A stretch of 64,000 nt of DNA from assembly GCF_000472665.1 (NCBI RefSeq), contig NZ_AXAC01000024.1:17128-81127 (forward strand), given 5' to 3'. The notes below the pieces were generated by a model. It was not told where the DNA came from, did no database searches, and was given only the letters and a program-made list of their open reading frames with translations. Position numbers and translations under genes: made by a program. The DNA is from Acetobacterium malicum subsp. dehalogenans DSM 11527. Lineage in GTDB: Bacteria > Bacillota > Clostridia > Eubacteriales > Eubacteriaceae. Of the stretch, positions 33,497 to 42,174 are shown in pieces (the first letter of the stretch is position 1; each line of letters begins with the position of its first letter).

Positions 33497-33535
33497 TTCA
33501 GAAGCCTTTGCAATGTTTTTGCATAAGCTTCTGAA
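33497..33535 (-). other. Strong mRNA hairpin between gap and pgk
   Basis: CAGAAGC-C-TTTGCA pairs with TGCATAAGCTTCTG. It lies 48 bp after the gap stop inside the operon and has no long U tract. Internal hairpins after gap are known in other Firmicutes to protect gap mRNA or mark a processing site. Here either that or partial termination would make gap more abundant than pgk (inference). Confidence 0.55.
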
Positions 33536-33582
33536 AAGTCTTGTGTCGTTATTTTATTATTTATTTATGCTGTTTGGGTTGA

Positions 33583-34632
<1,050 letters not shown>

Positions 34633-34643
34633 TCAGCCACGCG

Positions 34644-35705
34644 CTATTTTGTGTCTGACATGGTTTGCAATTTTCTTAATATTTCTCTGGCGGCGCTTTC
34701 ATCGGTGATCAAGACAATATTCTCACGAATCCGACTAACCGCAATAATTGATTCCGCTTTGGTGACCCCGCCGGCAACGGCTATAACATGCGGTATTTTC
34801 TTAAAATTATCAATCCCGATGCCAATGGTACTGGATGGTGAAATAACCTGGCCATTAATATCAAAGTAATGCCCAAAGGCTTCCGCCACAGCGCCCTGTT
34901 CCAGAATTTTTCGCTTGTCGGCGGTGGCCAGATTCCGCCAGTCGGCCAGCACATCAGCCCGACCCAATCCGAAGATAAAGATATCGATGTTGTCCATTTT
35001 ATTGAATACCCTTTTTATCTCAGGATAATCTTTTAATGCTTCCAATAATCGCTGATCGATATTATCCGGTAAATGGAGGAGCTCATAATTGGAATGAAGC
35101 TTCAGGCCCATTTCGGCGACCACGTTGTTGGCCTGGGTGGAATGGCTTTTTCCGATCCCGCCCCGGGCCGGGATGACATAAACATCGGGATAAAAGGCTT
35201 CCCGCATTTCATCGGCAACAGCAGCGGTACAGCTTCCGCCGGTCAATGCCAGGGTGTCCTTATATTTCATCACCGATAAAACATATTTTGCCCCGGAACG
35301 TCCCATGAATCGCAGGACTTCATAATTCATATCCATATCGCCGGGACAAATAATGACCCGTTTGAGATGGAGACGATCCATCAGTTCTTTTTCCAATTGT
35401 TCAAGACCGTTATAGGTATACAGCAGACCCTTTAGCTGGATCAGTGCTTCCTTACCGGCATCGGTAATGACAACACCCTGCCGTTCCACCGAAACCAGTT
35501 TTTGAGTTTGAAAAAAATCGATCTCATTGCGGACCTGACGTTCACTCATGTCCAGAACAAAGGCAAGATTTCTCCGTCCGATGGGCTGCTCACTGCTAAT
35601 GGTTGACAAAATATTGTAACGCATTTCAATGAGACGATTCACTTCCGGAGCGACAAGCTGTTGAAGTTCAATGACTTCTTTACTGATTTTTAATTGATTT
35701 GACAC
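34644..35705 (-). CDS. cggR: Central glycolytic genes regulator, SorC/DeoR-type
   Basis: 353 residues. An N-terminal winged helix (about residues 20-85, RRNLAFVLDMSERQVRNEID) is followed by the SorC sugar-phosphate-binding domain (LALTGGSCTAAVADEMREAF; PARGGIGKSHSTQANNVVAEM; GVTKAESIIAVSR). In Bacillus, CggR represses gapA and following genes and is released by fructose 1,6-bisphosphate. It uses a GTG start with AAGGGTGA upstream. It leads the operon cggR-gap-pgk-tpiA-gpmI and probably represses its own promoter through the operator at 35737-35757. Confidence 0.95.
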   Translation of the reverse strand: MSNQLKISKEVIELQQLVAPEVNRLIEMRYNILSTISSEQPIGRRNLAFVLDMSERQVRNEIDFFQTQKLVSVERQGVVITDAGKEALIQLKGLLYTYNGLEQLEKELMDRLHLKRVIICPGDMDMNYEVLRFMGRSGAKYVLSVMKYKDTLALTGGSCTAAVADEMREAFYPDVYVIPARGGIGKSHSTQANNVVAEMGLKLHSNYELLHLPDNIDQRLLEALKDYPEIKRVFNKMDNIDIFIFGLGRADVLADWRNLATADKRKILEQGAVAEAFGHYFDINGQVISPSSTIGIGIDNFKKIPHVIAVAGGVTKAESIIAVSRIRENIVLITDESAAREILRKLQTMSDTK

Positions 35706-35736
35706 AGAATCACCCTTCTTTCGGATACATGCTCAC

Positions 35737-35788
35737 TTTTGTCCCGGTGGGACAAAATCATTATACCCCATTTTAAATTTAAAAACAA
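35737..35788 (-). promoter_or_regulatory. cggR operon promoter and overlapping operator
   Basis: On the minus strand: -35 TTGTTT (35788-35783), 17 bp, -10 TATAAT (35765-35760). Three bases later comes a perfect palindrome, TTTTGTCCC-N3-GGGACAAAA (35757-35737), which would cover the transcript start. The GGGAC half-sites resemble the CGGGAC core of Bacillus CggR operators. Confidence 0.8.
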
Positions 35789-35811
35789 GTTAAAAAAGAC
35801 CAAAAACTAAA

Positions 35812-35832
35812 AGAAAATCCCAGCCCGATTTT
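35812..35832 (-). terminator. Terminator of rpoN
   Basis: Stem GAAAATC / GATTTTC with a 7-nt loop, then TTTTAGTTTTT on the minus strand, 47 bp past the rpoN stop. Confidence 0.7.
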
Positions 35833-35878
35833 CTCGGATCTACAGGCATTTGGCTGTGATTAGTCTTTGGTCAACGGT

Positions 35879-37330
35879 CTACCGGTACTCTTTTCGTTTG
35901 GAGGAGGGCTGGATCAAAAGTGCTTCACGATATTTGGCAACGGTGCGCCTGGCCACATCGAGATTTTTTTCCTGCAATAATTCTGACAATTTCTGATCAC
36001 TCAGTGGCTTTTTCTTGTCTTCTTGTTCGATTAATTCCTTAATATAGCGTTTGATGGCGTCAGAAGAACGATCCTCTTCACCCTGAGTATATCCCCGCTT
36101 AAAGAAAAACTTCAGGGCAAAGGTGCCCTTGGGGGTTTGGATATATTTTCCCCGAATCGCCCGGCTGACGGTAGATTCATGGACCTCAATCGTCTCAGCA
36201 ATTGTTTTGAGGGTTAACGGCCGCAGATCCCCCACCCCTTCAAAGAAAAACCCCCGCTGGGACTCGGCAATGGCAGTAATGACTTTTTTGATGGTATCGC
36301 GTCGCTGTTCAATGCTTTTGATCAGAAAAGCGGCACTGTCCAATTTTTTCTCAAGATAAAGTTTGGTTTCATCATTTTTATCCGGGTTTTTGAGCAGCCC
36401 CTTATAGTAATTATTGATCCGTAACCGGGGTGCCGATACATCATTGACTTTCACCACCAGCTCATCATTGACAATTTCGATGCTCCCATCCGGGATCACG
36501 TAGGACACCCGTTCCGAACAGGAAAATTCCCGGCCGGGTTTTGGTTCCAGCGTTTTAATCACCTCTTTGAATTCATAGACATCCTCAATTGATAAGCCGG
36601 TATCCTGAGCGATCCGCTTAAACTGGTTATCGGCCAGATCGATCAGGTGATTTCTGACAATGTCCATAAACACTTCTTCATCATCATACCCCATCTGACG
36701 CAATTGAATCAGTAAACACTCTTCAATATTTCGACATCCTACCCCACTGGGATCAAAACCCTGGATGATCTTAATCATTTTCTGAATGCTTTCTTCATCG
36801 ACTTCTAAAATGTTTCCGACATAGTCCATGTCGACAATCAGGTAACCGTTGTCATCGATACAGTCAATCAAATACTCGCCGATTCGTTTTTCCGTTTCAC
36901 TGAGGTTTTTTTCCAACATGTTAAATTGAAAATGCAGATATTCGTAAAGGGTTTTCTCCTGAGAAGTAAACTTTTCAAAACCGTATTCGTCATCGGTATC
37001 ACCACTTGACTGAGTCTGGCCGCGATAGTCAGAATTTTCCATGCTGTGAAAATATTCGTCCCACTGGATTTCCTCCTTAGGCGGCTGCTCAACAACGGGC
37101 TCTTCTTTAACCAATTCCCCCTTGAGCGGTCCGCCATCTTCATTAACGGGTACCACTTCTTTAATTGACACCTCATTAAATTCCAGTACCGGATTTTCCA
37201 TAATTTCAGTTTCGATCAAACCATTAAGTTCCATCGCGGTCAGCTGCAGAATCTCAATCGATTGCCGCATTTCCTGGGTCATAATCAATTTTTGGGTTTG
37301 GGTTATATTTAAATCAAATTTGATATTCAT
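35879..37330 (-). CDS. rpoN: RNA polymerase sigma-54 factor
   Basis: 483 residues. The N-terminal activator-contact region I is glutamine-rich (TQTQKLIMTQEMRQSIEILQ). It is followed by the acidic region II, the core-binding domain, the HTH (TIAETIEVHESTVSRAIRGKY, about residue 385) and the RpoN box ARRTVAKYREAL near the C-terminus, all in the expected order. It needs AAA+ activators such as the one at 1-1588. It lies between cggR and trxB as a single gene. It may also serve other sigma-54 regulons, since no flagellar sigma-54 promoter was found here. Confidence 0.96.
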   Translation of the reverse strand: MNIKFDLNITQTQKLIMTQEMRQSIEILQLTAMELNGLIETEIMENPVLEFNEVSIKEVVPVNEDGGPLKGELVKEEPVVEQPPKEEIQWDEYFHSMENSDYRGQTQSSGDTDDEYGFEKFTSQEKTLYEYLHFQFNMLEKNLSETEKRIGEYLIDCIDDNGYLIVDMDYVGNILEVDEESIQKMIKIIQGFDPSGVGCRNIEECLLIQLRQMGYDDEEVFMDIVRNHLIDLADNQFKRIAQDTGLSIEDVYEFKEVIKTLEPKPGREFSCSERVSYVIPDGSIEIVNDELVVKVNDVSAPRLRINNYYKGLLKNPDKNDETKLYLEKKLDSAAFLIKSIEQRRDTIKKVITAIAESQRGFFFEGVGDLRPLTLKTIAETIEVHESTVSRAIRGKYIQTPKGTFALKFFFKRGYTQGEEDRSSDAIKRYIKELIEQEDKKKPLSDQKLSELLQEKNLDVARRTVAKYREALLIQPSSKRKEYR

Positions 37331-37366
37331 TTTTCACCTGATTATTTTATTTCTGAATCAAAAAAA

Positions 37367-37384
37367 GACTAACTTTCGTTAGTC
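37367..37384 (-). terminator. Distal trxB terminator
   Basis: GACTAAC-TTTC-GTTAGTC followed on the minus strand by TTTTTTT. It is separated from trxB by repeat copy 6. A 15-bp piece of the same hairpin (AACTTTCGTTAGTCC) recurs at 37622-37636 beside trxB. Confidence 0.75.
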
Positions 37385-37621
37385 CCAGACTGTCAAAAAA
37401 GATAACCCAGTACCGACAATTGTTACATCATGTTGTACGCATCGGAGCGGACACGGCATCGCCTGTCCGATTTTCGCGAAGGCAACGAGCCAATCACAAG
37501 CTTGCTTGTAGTTGGCGACTGCCCGCGACCAATGCGAAAGGAGCAAAGCGGATTTCGCATGGCGCGGCGAACAACAGATTAACAATTGGTCGGCACGGTA
37601 GTTTATCGACAACCTCACACC
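37385..37621. repeat. Palindromic repeat element, copy 6, with a nested palindrome
   Basis: Has both full ends (CCAGACTGTCAAAAAAGATA and GTTTATCGACAACCTCA) and the family arms. The centre is interrupted by about 90 bp (about 37472-37565). That insert has its own folds: TCGCG..GGCA..GCCAA..CACAAGC against GCTTGT.GTTGGC..CTGCC.GCGA, and ATGCGAAA/TTTCGCAT. It is therefore a palindrome within a palindrome. It sits between two copies of the trxB terminator sequence. Confidence 0.83.
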
Positions 37622-37651
37622 AACTTTCGTTAGTCCTAATCATATCACAAT

Positions 37652-38569
37652 CTACTTAAGTTCTTCAATGTATTTGATCACATTTACTGCTGCAATAGCA
37701 CCATCGGCAGTAGCGGTAACCACCTGTCGCAAGGATTTACGGCGGATATCACCCGCAGCAAAGATCCCCGGGATGTTGGTGCGCATTTCATCATCGGTAA
37801 TCAGATAATCCCGGGCATCCCGTTCCAGCTGGCCCACAAAGGCTTCTGAATTCGGTTTCTGACCGACAAAAACGAAAACGCCGTCAATCGGAACTTCGAT
37901 CACTTCGTTGGTAACAACATTTTTAACCATGATCCCTTCCACCAGCCCGTTGCCCTTAATTTCTTCAACCACACAACTGAGCATCATCGATATTTTATCA
38001 TTTTCCTGAATGCGCTGCTGCAGAATTTTGGCGCCCCGGAGTTCATCCCGACGATGAATAATGATAATTTCACTGGCGAATTTGGTCAGATACAAAGCTT
38101 CTTCCAAAGCGGTATCGCCGCCACCAATGACAGCGACCTTCAAGCCTTTGAAAAAATTCGCATCACAGGTGGCACAATAGGAGACTCCCATTCCGCGGAG
38201 TTCGCGTTCTCCTTTGCAGCCAATCAGTTTCGGTTCTGCTCCGGTTGCCATAATGATGGTTTGCGTCTCAAGATTTCCGGAATCCGTTTCGACGATGAAT
38301 CCCGTTTCGGTCTGTTGGAACCTGATGTAGGTTCGCGTCGCAAACTCCACACCGAATTCTTCGCATTGTTGCCGCATCCGCTCAGTTAATCCCGGTCCGG
38401 TACTATCGGGCGGAGAACCTGGGTAGTTTTCGATTTCCCAGCTGGTCGCAATCTGTCCACCAATGCCACCTTTTTCTATAATCAGCACTTTCAGGGCACC
38501 TCGGGCAGCGTAGATCCCGGCGGCCAAACCGGCTGGTCCGGCCCCCACTATGATTGTATTGTATCTCAT
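37652..38569 (-). CDS. trxB: Thioredoxin-disulfide reductase
   Basis: 305 residues. FAD-binding GAGPAGLAAGIYAARG at the N-terminus, the redox-active CATCDANFF (about residue 135), NADPH-binding VIGGGDTALEEALYL and the C-terminal FAD motif PGIFAAGDIRRKSLRQVVTATADGAIAA. It keeps thioredoxin reduced using NADPH, or possibly ferredoxin in some anaerobes. It lies just after fliJ on the same strand (38 bp), so it may be read from the flagellar operon. Confidence 0.95.
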   Translation of the reverse strand: MRYNTIIVGAGPAGLAAGIYAARGALKVLIIEKGGIGGQIATSWEIENYPGSPPDSTGPGLTERMRQQCEEFGVEFATRTYIRFQQTETGFIVETDSGNLETQTIIMATGAEPKLIGCKGERELRGMGVSYCATCDANFFKGLKVAVIGGGDTALEEALYLTKFASEIIIIHRRDELRGAKILQQRIQENDKISMMLSCVVEEIKGNGLVEGIMVKNVVTNEVIEVPIDGVFVFVGQKPNSEAFVGQLERDARDYLITDDEMRTNIPGIFAAGDIRRKSLRQVVTATADGAIAAVNVIKYIEELK

Positions 38570-38607
38570 CTTAACACCTCTTTCTCTGATTTGACTTTTC
38601 CTAAAGA

Positions 38608-39057
38608 TCAGGATCCATCCTTCATAATTTTGCTGGTGGTAATAAACTCTTCCATCTCTTTTTCGTTTTCTTTAACAATTTCCTTTTTATATTCATCGTA
38701 TCGATTTTCTTTGACGATTTCCAGCGATCGGGTTTCCAGTTTCAAGTTCTTTACCACTTCAATCTGAATGTCGATTTTTTCGGTAATTTCATCAATTCTT
38801 TTCTCAACGATTTTGATCTGTTCTTTCAAAAAGGACATATAATGAATATAAACCTGACAGGCCGTCGGCGTGATTGAAGCCGCCATATCCCGCTCATAGT
38901 TTTTTTGACATTTATCCTGCTGATCTTCCAGATCCAGTTGTTTATCCATTTCATCGCTTAACTGCCTGGTCAGCCCACCCAATATCATCATTTCATTTTC
39001 CAGATTTTGATCTTTATAGGAAAGCAGCTTTCCTAAATGGAATTGGAACTTTTTCAT
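38608..39057 (-). CDS. fliJ: Flagellar export protein FliJ
   Basis: 149 residues, almost all coiled coil, beginning with the typical FliJ FQFHLGKLLSYKDQ. It is the central stalk of the flagellar type III export ATPase. The start overlaps the fliI stop by 4 bases, and it ends the flgB-fliJ gene run. Identification rests on position, length, the N-terminal motif and coiled-coil content. Confidence 0.85.
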   Translation of the reverse strand: MKKFQFHLGKLLSYKDQNLENEMMILGGLTRQLSDEMDKQLDLEDQQDKCQKNYERDMAASITPTACQVYIHYMSFLKEQIKIVEKRIDEITEKIDIQIEVVKNLKLETRSLEIVKENRYDEYKKEIVKENEKEMEEFITTSKIMKDGS

Positions 39058-40358
39058 AAGACGGCCTTCTTCATGGCTTCAACGCTGTTATCATAGAAAC
39101 ACTTTTCGTCAACCTTTTGCTGTAAAAATTTATTAATACCGCCGATTTTTTTAATGGCAATATCCAGTGACGGATTGGTTCCGCTTTTGTAGGCGCCAAT
39201 GCTGACCAGATCGTAGTTGGTATCGTACACCGACATCATATTACGCATCGAAGACGCTGCCTCCATCTGGTCTTTGCTGACAATGTTGGACATCAGCCGG
39301 CTGACACTATTAAGTACATCAATGGCCGGATAGTGGTTTCTGGCGGCAATCTTACGGGACAGCACAATATGGCCGTCAATGATCCCGCGAACCGTGTCAG
39401 CAACTGGTTCGTTCATATCATCCCCTTCAACCAGAACTGTATAAATGCCGGTTATGGAGCCGGTTTCGAAATTTCCACTGCGTTCCAGCAGTTTTGGCAT
39501 CATGGCATAGATCGAGGGGGTATAACCCCGAGCTACGGGCGGCTCACCGGTAGCCAGACCGATTTCCCGCTGGGCCATGGCAAACCGGGTTAAGGAATCC
39601 ATCATCAGTAAGACATCATTGCCCTGATCCTTGAAATACTCGGCAATGGTGGTCGCTGTTAAGGCACATTTCATCCGCTGCATCGGCGGCTGATCTGAGG
39701 TGGCAACCACAATTACTGACCGTTCCAGGCCTTCCTGGCCTAAATCATTTTCGAGAAACTGGCGGACCTCCCGGCCTCGCTCGCCAACCAGGGCAATTAC
39801 ATTAACCTGGGCTTTGACATTCCTGGCGATCATCCCCATCAGGGTACTTTTCCCGACCCCGCTACCAGCAAAGATTCCCATTCTCTGGCCCTTGCCAATC
39901 GTCAATAAACCATCTATTGCCTTTACCCCAAATTCCAGGATATCGTCAATACATGGCCGTGAAAAGGGATTTGCCCCAGCACTTTGAATCTCGTAGGGGG
40001 TTGTGTTTTCGATCGGTCCGCCCCCATCAATGGGTTCGCCCATAGCATTAACAACCCGACCAATCATATCATCTGATACCCCGATTTTCAGGGATGAGCC
40101 GGTGGGTTCGACAATATTGCCAAAGCTAATCCCTTCCGGTTCTTCGTAGGGCATTAATAACACCTTATTGCCCCGAAATCCGACTACCTCAGCCAAAATA
40201 AAACGGTCGGCATTCTGATCAAAAATCTTACACAAATCACCAATACTGCATTCCGGGCCGACCGACTCAATCATCATGCCGACGACTTTTTCAATCTTCC
40301 CGAAATAATGATAGGTTTCTGCCCGTTGAATGGCTTTGCAAATCTCAGATGTATTCAT
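39054..40358 (-). CDS. fliI: Flagellar export ATPase
   Basis: 434 residues, the usual length. Walker A GIFAGSGVGKSTLMGMIAR (about residue 165), Walker B VLLMMDSLTRFAMAQREIGLATGEPPVARGYTPS in two parts, and the F1-beta-like fold. It is a soluble hexameric ATPase that energises flagellar protein export with FliH and FliJ. GGAGGCG lies before the ATG. It overlaps fliJ by 4 bases and lies 12 bp after fliH. Confidence 0.97.
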   Translation of the reverse strand: MNTSEICKAIQRAETYHYFGKIEKVVGMMIESVGPECSIGDLCKIFDQNADRFILAEVVGFRGNKVLLMPYEEPEGISFGNIVEPTGSSLKIGVSDDMIGRVVNAMGEPIDGGGPIENTTPYEIQSAGANPFSRPCIDDILEFGVKAIDGLLTIGKGQRMGIFAGSGVGKSTLMGMIARNVKAQVNVIALVGERGREVRQFLENDLGQEGLERSVIVVATSDQPPMQRMKCALTATTIAEYFKDQGNDVLLMMDSLTRFAMAQREIGLATGEPPVARGYTPSIYAMMPKLLERSGNFETGSITGIYTVLVEGDDMNEPVADTVRGIIDGHIVLSRKIAARNHYPAIDVLNSVSRLMSNIVSKDQMEAASSMRNMMSVYDTNYDLVSIGAYKSGTNPSLDIAIKKIGGINKFLQQKVDEKCFYDNSVEAMKKAVL

Positions 40359-40370
40359 TTTCGCCTCCAG

Positions 40371-41153
40371 TTACGAACTCTGTTCGATGGCTTTCTCCAA
40401 TTGATCCAATTGCACCGGCAGACTCATATCAATGACCGAATCATTGGTTTCCACCATGATCTTATCCTCGTCCTTAAGGATGATCACCTTTGATTTTTTT
40501 GCCAGTTTTTTCAGTTTTTCTGACATTTCCTTATTGATATGAAGATCCAGGGTTTTTTGATTTTCAGATAAATAGATTTTCAGATTCTCTTCATCCCCGT
40601 GAATCACCTCATCAAAGAACTTTAAAAACAGATCCCGATCTTCCTGAACCTGATGTTTCATTATTTTTTTGGCAATTTCAAAAGCGATGTCCAGTAACTC
40701 CTGTTCCTGATTGTCAAGTGCCCGCTGCCGTTCAAGATTGATTTGTTCAAGGATTTCGTCTATTTCCCGTAGTTTATTTTCTATTTCCGCTGCCGCCTGA
40801 GCCAGGCCTTCATTCAGACCTTCTTTAAGGCCCGCCTGAAAACCTTCCTGGGTACCATCTTGCAAGCCTTCTTCATGTCCTGTCGCATAGCCCTGGGAAA
40901 AGCCTTCCTGATAACCGGTTTCCTGAGATTTTTCTTTAATCTCCTGACTGGCTCTGATCGCTTCCTTCATCAGCTCATTGGCCGCATGCATCGCTTCGAC
41001 GCTTTCATCATGGTCGATTCTATTTTCAGCTATTTCTTCATTATGAATGACGTGACCTTCGTTGTCAGTTTCTGTTTCAGGCTGATGTGCAACCGGCAGA
41101 ACAACTGGTGCCGTTATTTGAGAAACCCATTTAGCTTTTACAATACTAGACAA
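40371..41153 (-). CDS. fliH: Flagellar assembly protein FliH
   Basis: About 260 residues. The central region has the GxxxG-type repeats known from FliH (EGFSQGYATGHEEGLQDG, then TQEGFQAGLKEGLNEG) ahead of the V-type ATPase E-subunit-like C-terminal domain (DIAFEIAKKIMKHQV). It binds and restrains FliI. A TTG at 41153 has AAAGGA eight bases upstream and overlaps the fliG stop; a GTG at 41171 in the same frame is the other possible start but has no good ribosome-binding site. Confidence 0.88.
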   Translation of the reverse strand: MSSIVKAKWVSQITAPVVLPVAHQPETETDNEGHVIHNEEIAENRIDHDESVEAMHAANELMKEAIRASQEIKEKSQETGYQEGFSQGYATGHEEGLQDGTQEGFQAGLKEGLNEGLAQAAAEIENKLREIDEILEQINLERQRALDNQEQELLDIAFEIAKKIMKHQVQEDRDLFLKFFDEVIHGDEENLKIYLSENQKTLDLHINKEMSEKLKKLAKKSKVIILKDEDKIMVETNDSVIDMSLPVQLDQLEKAIEQSS

Positions 41154-42162
41154 TGATCTCGTCCTTTCCACCCTTAGATGTTACAATTTCGCCTTCTTCT
41201 TCCAGTCTTCTGATAACCGAAACGATCTTCTGTTGTGCTTCTTCTACATCTCGAACCCTGACATTATGCAGGAATTCCATTTCGCTTTTGACCGTTTCAC
41301 CCATCCGCTGGGACATATTAGCGAAAATAACATCCGCAACACCTTTGTTTGCCCCCTTAAGAGCAATTGACATTTCTTTGGTATCAACTTCCTGTAAAAA
41401 GCGTTGAATCGACATCGAGTCAAGAATAACGATATCTTCAAATACAAACATCCGTTTTCTGATTTCTTCAGACAGTTTGGCGTCGTTTTTACTAAGCTCG
41501 TCAAAGATGTATTTTTCAGTACCACGATCAATGTTGTTCATAATTTCAGCAATATAGTTGATCCCACCAACTTCAAGTAAATCGAAGGATACAACTGACT
41601 CAAATTTACGTTCCAGAATAGTTTCCACCTGTCTGATAATCTCAGGTGAGGTCCGGTCCATCCGGGCAATCCGCTCGACTACTTCGACCCGAATGCTCTT
41701 GGGTAATTCAGAAATAATCGCTGATGCCTGATCGGCCCGGGCATAGGACAAAACCAGGGCAATCGTCTGGGGATGTTCGTTCATAATCATGTTCATTAAA
41801 TTTTTATAATCTGCCTTACGAATAAACTCAAAGGCTTTTGTCCGCAGGGTTTTGGTTACCCGCTCTAACAGCGCGCTGCCTTGCTGTACCCCAAACGCTT
41901 TTTCCAGGACATTTCGGGCATAATTAACACCACCTTCGATGTAGACCTTCTGGGCCACACAAAGACCATAAAATTCGTCAATAACCTGATCTGCCACCTC
42001 TGGAGGAACACTTTCCTGACGGGTGATCTCGTAGGTTAAAATTTCAATTTCGTCTTCCTGCAAATGCTTATAAATGCTGGAAGCAATATCTGCACCCAGC
42101 GAAATAACCACCTGGGCTGCTTTTTGTCTTGGTGTTAAACTAACATCCATATTCGTCGACAT
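41146..42162 (-). CDS. fliG: Flagellar motor switch protein FliG
   Basis: 338 residues, the family length. N-terminal LTPRQKAAQVVISLGADIAS, middle domain with NEHPQTIALVLSYARADQAS (EHPQ motif, about residue 125), and C-terminal torque helix IVILDSMSIQRFLQEVDTKEM with conserved charged residues. It forms the rotor ring on FliF and meets the stator. An in-frame ATG at 42150 has a better-spaced AAGGA than the one at 42162 and may be the true start. It overlaps fliH. Confidence 0.96.
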   Translation of the reverse strand: MSTNMDVSLTPRQKAAQVVISLGADIASSIYKHLQEDEIEILTYEITRQESVPPEVADQVIDEFYGLCVAQKVYIEGGVNYARNVLEKAFGVQQGSALLERVTKTLRTKAFEFIRKADYKNLMNMIMNEHPQTIALVLSYARADQASAIISELPKSIRVEVVERIARMDRTSPEIIRQVETILERKFESVVSFDLLEVGGINYIAEIMNNIDRGTEKYIFDELSKNDAKLSEEIRKRMFVFEDIVILDSMSIQRFLQEVDTKEMSIALKGANKGVADVIFANMSQRMGETVKSEMEFLHNVRVRDVEEAQQKIVSVIRRLEEEGEIVTSKGGKDEIIV

Positions 42163-42174
42163 CCTTCATGCGTA

